A model generated the notes under the pieces. It did not search any database and had not been told where the DNA came from. It worked only from the letters and a program-made list of their open reading frames with translations. From assembly GCF_002157505.1 (NCBI RefSeq), contig NZ_NFSC01000019.1, positions 1-35,182 on the forward strand: 35,182 nucleotides of DNA. Reading direction: 5' to 3'. The stretch comes from Arthrobacter agilis (GTDB lineage Bacteria; Actinomycetota; Actinomycetes; Actinomycetales; Micrococcaceae). The position numbers were made by a program, and so were the translations under genes. Positions 33,215 to 35,182 of the stretch are shown here, one piece after another. How positions within the stretch are numbered: position 1 is the first letter of the stretch; each line of letters starts with the position of its first letter.

Positions 33215-35182
33215 TTACCGTTGTGAGATGAGATCGTCGATGCCGGTGTCGGCCGCGAATTTATGCGTTCCGCCACGGATGCCTAGGAGCTCCCGGCCCG
33301 GGAGGATGACGTCGGCCTCCACGCCGTCGGGGACCGTCGCCTCGATGGTGAGGGCGCCGTCGTCGAGCCGCCATTCCACCCGGACGGTCCCATGCGGGGT
33401 CTTCAGCGAGGTTCTGGCCCAGTCGATGCCGTCGCCCGGTACCGGCGCGATCCGGATTCTGCTGTACCCGGGCGCGAGCGGGCTGATGCCGCCGATCCTC
33501 TTGTGGAGCCAGTCGGCCACGGCGCCCAGGGCGTAGTGGTTGAAGCTGGTCATCTCGCCGGGATTGATGGTGCCGTCCGGGAGCATGGAGTCCCAGCGTT
33601 CCCAAACCGTCGTCGCTCCCATGGTCACCGGGTAGAGCCAGGACGGGCAGCCCTGTTCCAGGAGCAGGTGGTAGGCGTCCTCGCTGTGGCCGGTGTCCGT
33701 GAGGGCTCCGGTGATGAACGGAGTGCCGGCGAAGCCGGTGGAGACGCGGTACTCGTTCTTCCGGACCAGGTCTGCGAGGCGATCTCCTGCGAATTCGCGG
33801 TGCTCGGCGCTGGGCAGGATGCCGAAGGCGATCGCGAGGGCGTAGACCGTGGTGCAGTCGCTGCGGATGGTCCCGTCGGTGGCCACGTAGTGCTCCAGGA
33901 AGGAGGCCTGGACCCGCGCAGCGAGCTGCTCGAAGTACTCGGCGTCGTCCTGGTGTTCGAGCAGCCGGGCCGTTTCGGCCGTGATCGAGGCCGTGCGGAA
34001 GAGGCAGACCGTGGCGACGACGCCGGTGTCCGCCTTCGCGTCCCAGGGCTTGTCCGGATCCGCGTCGGGGTCCAGCCAGTCACCGAACTGGAAGCCCTGA
34101 TCCCACAGTCCGGTGGGAGAGAGCAGTCTCTCCACCCGCCGGGTGTGCGAGGTCATCGATTCGTACTGGTTCTTCAGCACTGTGAGATCGCCGTACGCTT
34201 CCCAGAGCGCCCACGGCACCCAGACGGATGCCTCGCTCCAGAGGGCCGAGGATTCCGGTGCCGGGAACTCCGGGGGCTGGGGGCAGTACTTGAGGGCGTC
34301 GGGCACGGTGATGGGCACCAGCCCGTCCGCCGCCTTCTGCTCGGCGGCGAGGTCCAGCAGCCAGTCCTGGAGGAAGCCCTTCACGTCGTAGAGGAACGCT
34401 GCCGTCGGTGCGAAGACCGCGATGTCGCCGGTCCAGCCGAGGCGCTCGTCGCGCTGCGGGCAATCGGTGGGCAGGTCCAGGAAGTTCCCCCGCAGCCCCC
34501 AGACGATGTTGCGGTGCAGCTGGTTGACCAGCTCGTTGGAGCACTCGAAGGTACCGGTGCGTTCCAGCTCGGAGTGGACCACCACTGCCTCGAGGGAGTC
34601 CCCGGTCAGCGTCCCGGGCCAGCCGGTCATCTCCGCGTAGCGGAAGCCGTGGAAGGTCCTGGTCGGTTCGAAGAAGTCCTCGCCGCCGGACAGGATGAAG
34701 GTGTCCGTAGCCTTGGCGGAGCGCAGGGGACGCGCGCCCAGTTCGCCGTCTTCGAGCACTTCCGCGTGGCGCACCGTGATGGTGTGCCCTTCCTCGCCCT
34801 GGATCCGGAAGCGGAGCCACCCGACGAGGTTCTGGCCGAAGTCCACCAGCGTCCTGCCGCTGGGCGAGGTGAATACCTCCACGGGCCGGACGACGCCGGT
34901 GCGCACCACGGGCGGACCCACCGGTTCGGCGAGTCGGTCGACGTCGAACTCCACGGTGTGGGTTCCGGCCCAGGTGCCGGTGTCGAAGCCCGGTTCCGCC
35001 CAGCCGGACTGGACCCGGCGGGCGTCGATGGTTTGCCCGTCGTAGAGGTCGTTGACGGCGGTGGCGGAAGGCCCGGCCTGCCAGGTGGTGTCCGAGGCGA
35101 CGGACTGGACGTGGCCGTCGGCGAACTCGATGTCCAGCTGGCCGAAGAAGCCCAGTTCGCTGCCGTACAGGTTCGACATGCC
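33215..35182 (-). CDS. GH78 alpha-L-rhamnosidase (N terminus beyond the right edge)
   Basis: At least 655 residues are present; full GH78 enzymes are ~900-1050, so the first part of the gene is outside the window and the ATG at 35179 is probably internal. The reading begins in a beta-sandwich domain (FADGHVQSVASDTTWQAG). It continues through a concanavalin-like region (TLVDFGQNLVGWLRF) to the (alpha/alpha)6 catalytic domain with D-C-P-Q-R-D-E-R-L-G-W-T-G-D, where the Glu of D-E-R is the expected general acid, and S-F-N-H-Y-A-L-G-A-V. The C-terminal beta-sandwich (GTVRVEWRLDDG) ends at 33215. The enzyme removes terminal L-rhamnose from glycosides such as flavonoid rutinosides. No signal peptide can be assessed. 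Confidence 0.92.
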   Translation of the reverse strand, partial: GMSNLYGSELGFFGQLDIEFADGHVQSVASDTTWQAGPSATAVNDLYDGQTIDARRVQSGWAEPGFDTGTWAGTHTVEFDVDRLAEPVGPPVVRTGVVRPVEVFTSPSGRTLVDFGQNLVGWLRFRIQGEEGHTITVRHAEVLEDGELGARPLRSAKATDTFILSGGEDFFEPTRTFHGFRYAEMTGWPGTLTGDSLEAVVVHSELERTGTFECSNELVNQLHRNIVWGLRGNFLDLPTDCPQRDERLGWTGDIAVFAPTAAFLYDVKGFLQDWLLDLAAEQKAADGLVPITVPDALKYCPQPPEFPAPESSALWSEASVWVPWALWEAYGDLTVLKNQYESMTSHTRRVERLLSPTGLWDQGFQFGDWLDPDADPDKPWDAKADTGVVATVCLFRTASITAETARLLEHQDDAEYFEQLAARVQASFLEHYVATDGTIRSDCTTVYALAIAFGILPSAEHREFAGDRLADLVRKNEYRVSTGFAGTPFITGALTDTGHSEDAYHLLLEQGCPSWLYPVTMGATTVWERWDSMLPDGTINPGEMTSFNHYALGAVADWLHKRIGGISPLAPGYSRIRIAPVPGDGIDWARTSLKTPHGTVRVEWRLDDGALTIEATVPDGVEADVILPGRELLGIRGGTHKFAADTGIDDLISQR

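Noticed and set aside
34080..34820. 246-codon minus-strand reading inside the rhamnosidase gene
   Set aside because: Arg/Pro/Gly-rich out-of-frame shadow of the GH78 coding sequence, with no recognisable motif.

Overview
The window is high-GC DNA with Shine-Dalgarno sites, GTG/TTG starts, a tatB-type gene and gene families typical of Actinobacteria. It most resembles an Arthrobacter-like member of the Micrococcales, an inference from gene style only. It is accessory, catabolic DNA with no RNA gene or CRISPR array that I could see.

Region A (1-20.4 kb) is one coordinated polyol or sugar locus. On the minus strand, read from right to left, are a GlpD-like FAD dehydrogenase, a class II aldolase-like protein, a fused alpha/beta E1 of a 2-oxoacid/acetoin-type dehydrogenase, a free 85-residue lipoyl carrier and a glycerol-kinase-like FGGY kinase. 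A SorC-family regulator follows. Then come a ribose-type ABC importer (Tat-dependent lipoprotein, double ATPase, permease), a xylulokinase-like FGGY kinase and an SDR polyol dehydrogenase, and finally tatB-tatA-tatC running off the left edge. Divergent from glpD, on the plus strand, are a serine beta-lactamase-like protein, lipoyl synthase, dihydrolipoyl dehydrogenase (E3) and an acyltransferase (E2) that consists only of the catalytic domain. Five perfect copies of TCAC-N4-GTGA, plus near copies, sit only at the importer promoter, upstream of the regulator and between the two divergent operons. This links the whole set as one regulon, probably under the SorC protein.

The most unusual system is the dehydrogenase complex. 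Its E2 is split into a free lipoyl protein and a catalytic core with no lipoyl or subunit-binding domain. The two halves are in divergent operons, with a lipoyl synthase of their own. The aldolase-like neighbour has lost the usual catalytic Asp/metal His pair. Together these suggest an undescribed polyol or ketose route ending in an acyl-CoA; the substrate is not readable from the sequence.

Region B (20.4-29.3 kb) holds several alpha/beta hydrolases, a DHA2-type MFS exporter, a quercetinase-like bicupin and a small two-helix membrane protein. Between them are decayed genes: the C-terminal end of a type II lumazine synthase and the C-terminal end of a GH42 beta-galactosidase. One hydrolase has lost its nucleophile serine.

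Region C (29.3-35.2 kb) holds an IclR regulator, a tandem pair of SGNH hydrolases (one intact, one broken by an in-frame stop and a frameshift), a probable scrap of a GH78 rhamnosidase, and a large GH78 alpha-L-rhamnosidase cut by the right edge. Regions B and C together fit use of plant glycosides such as rhamnosylated flavonols: rhamnosidase, esterases and a flavonol-cleaving cupin.
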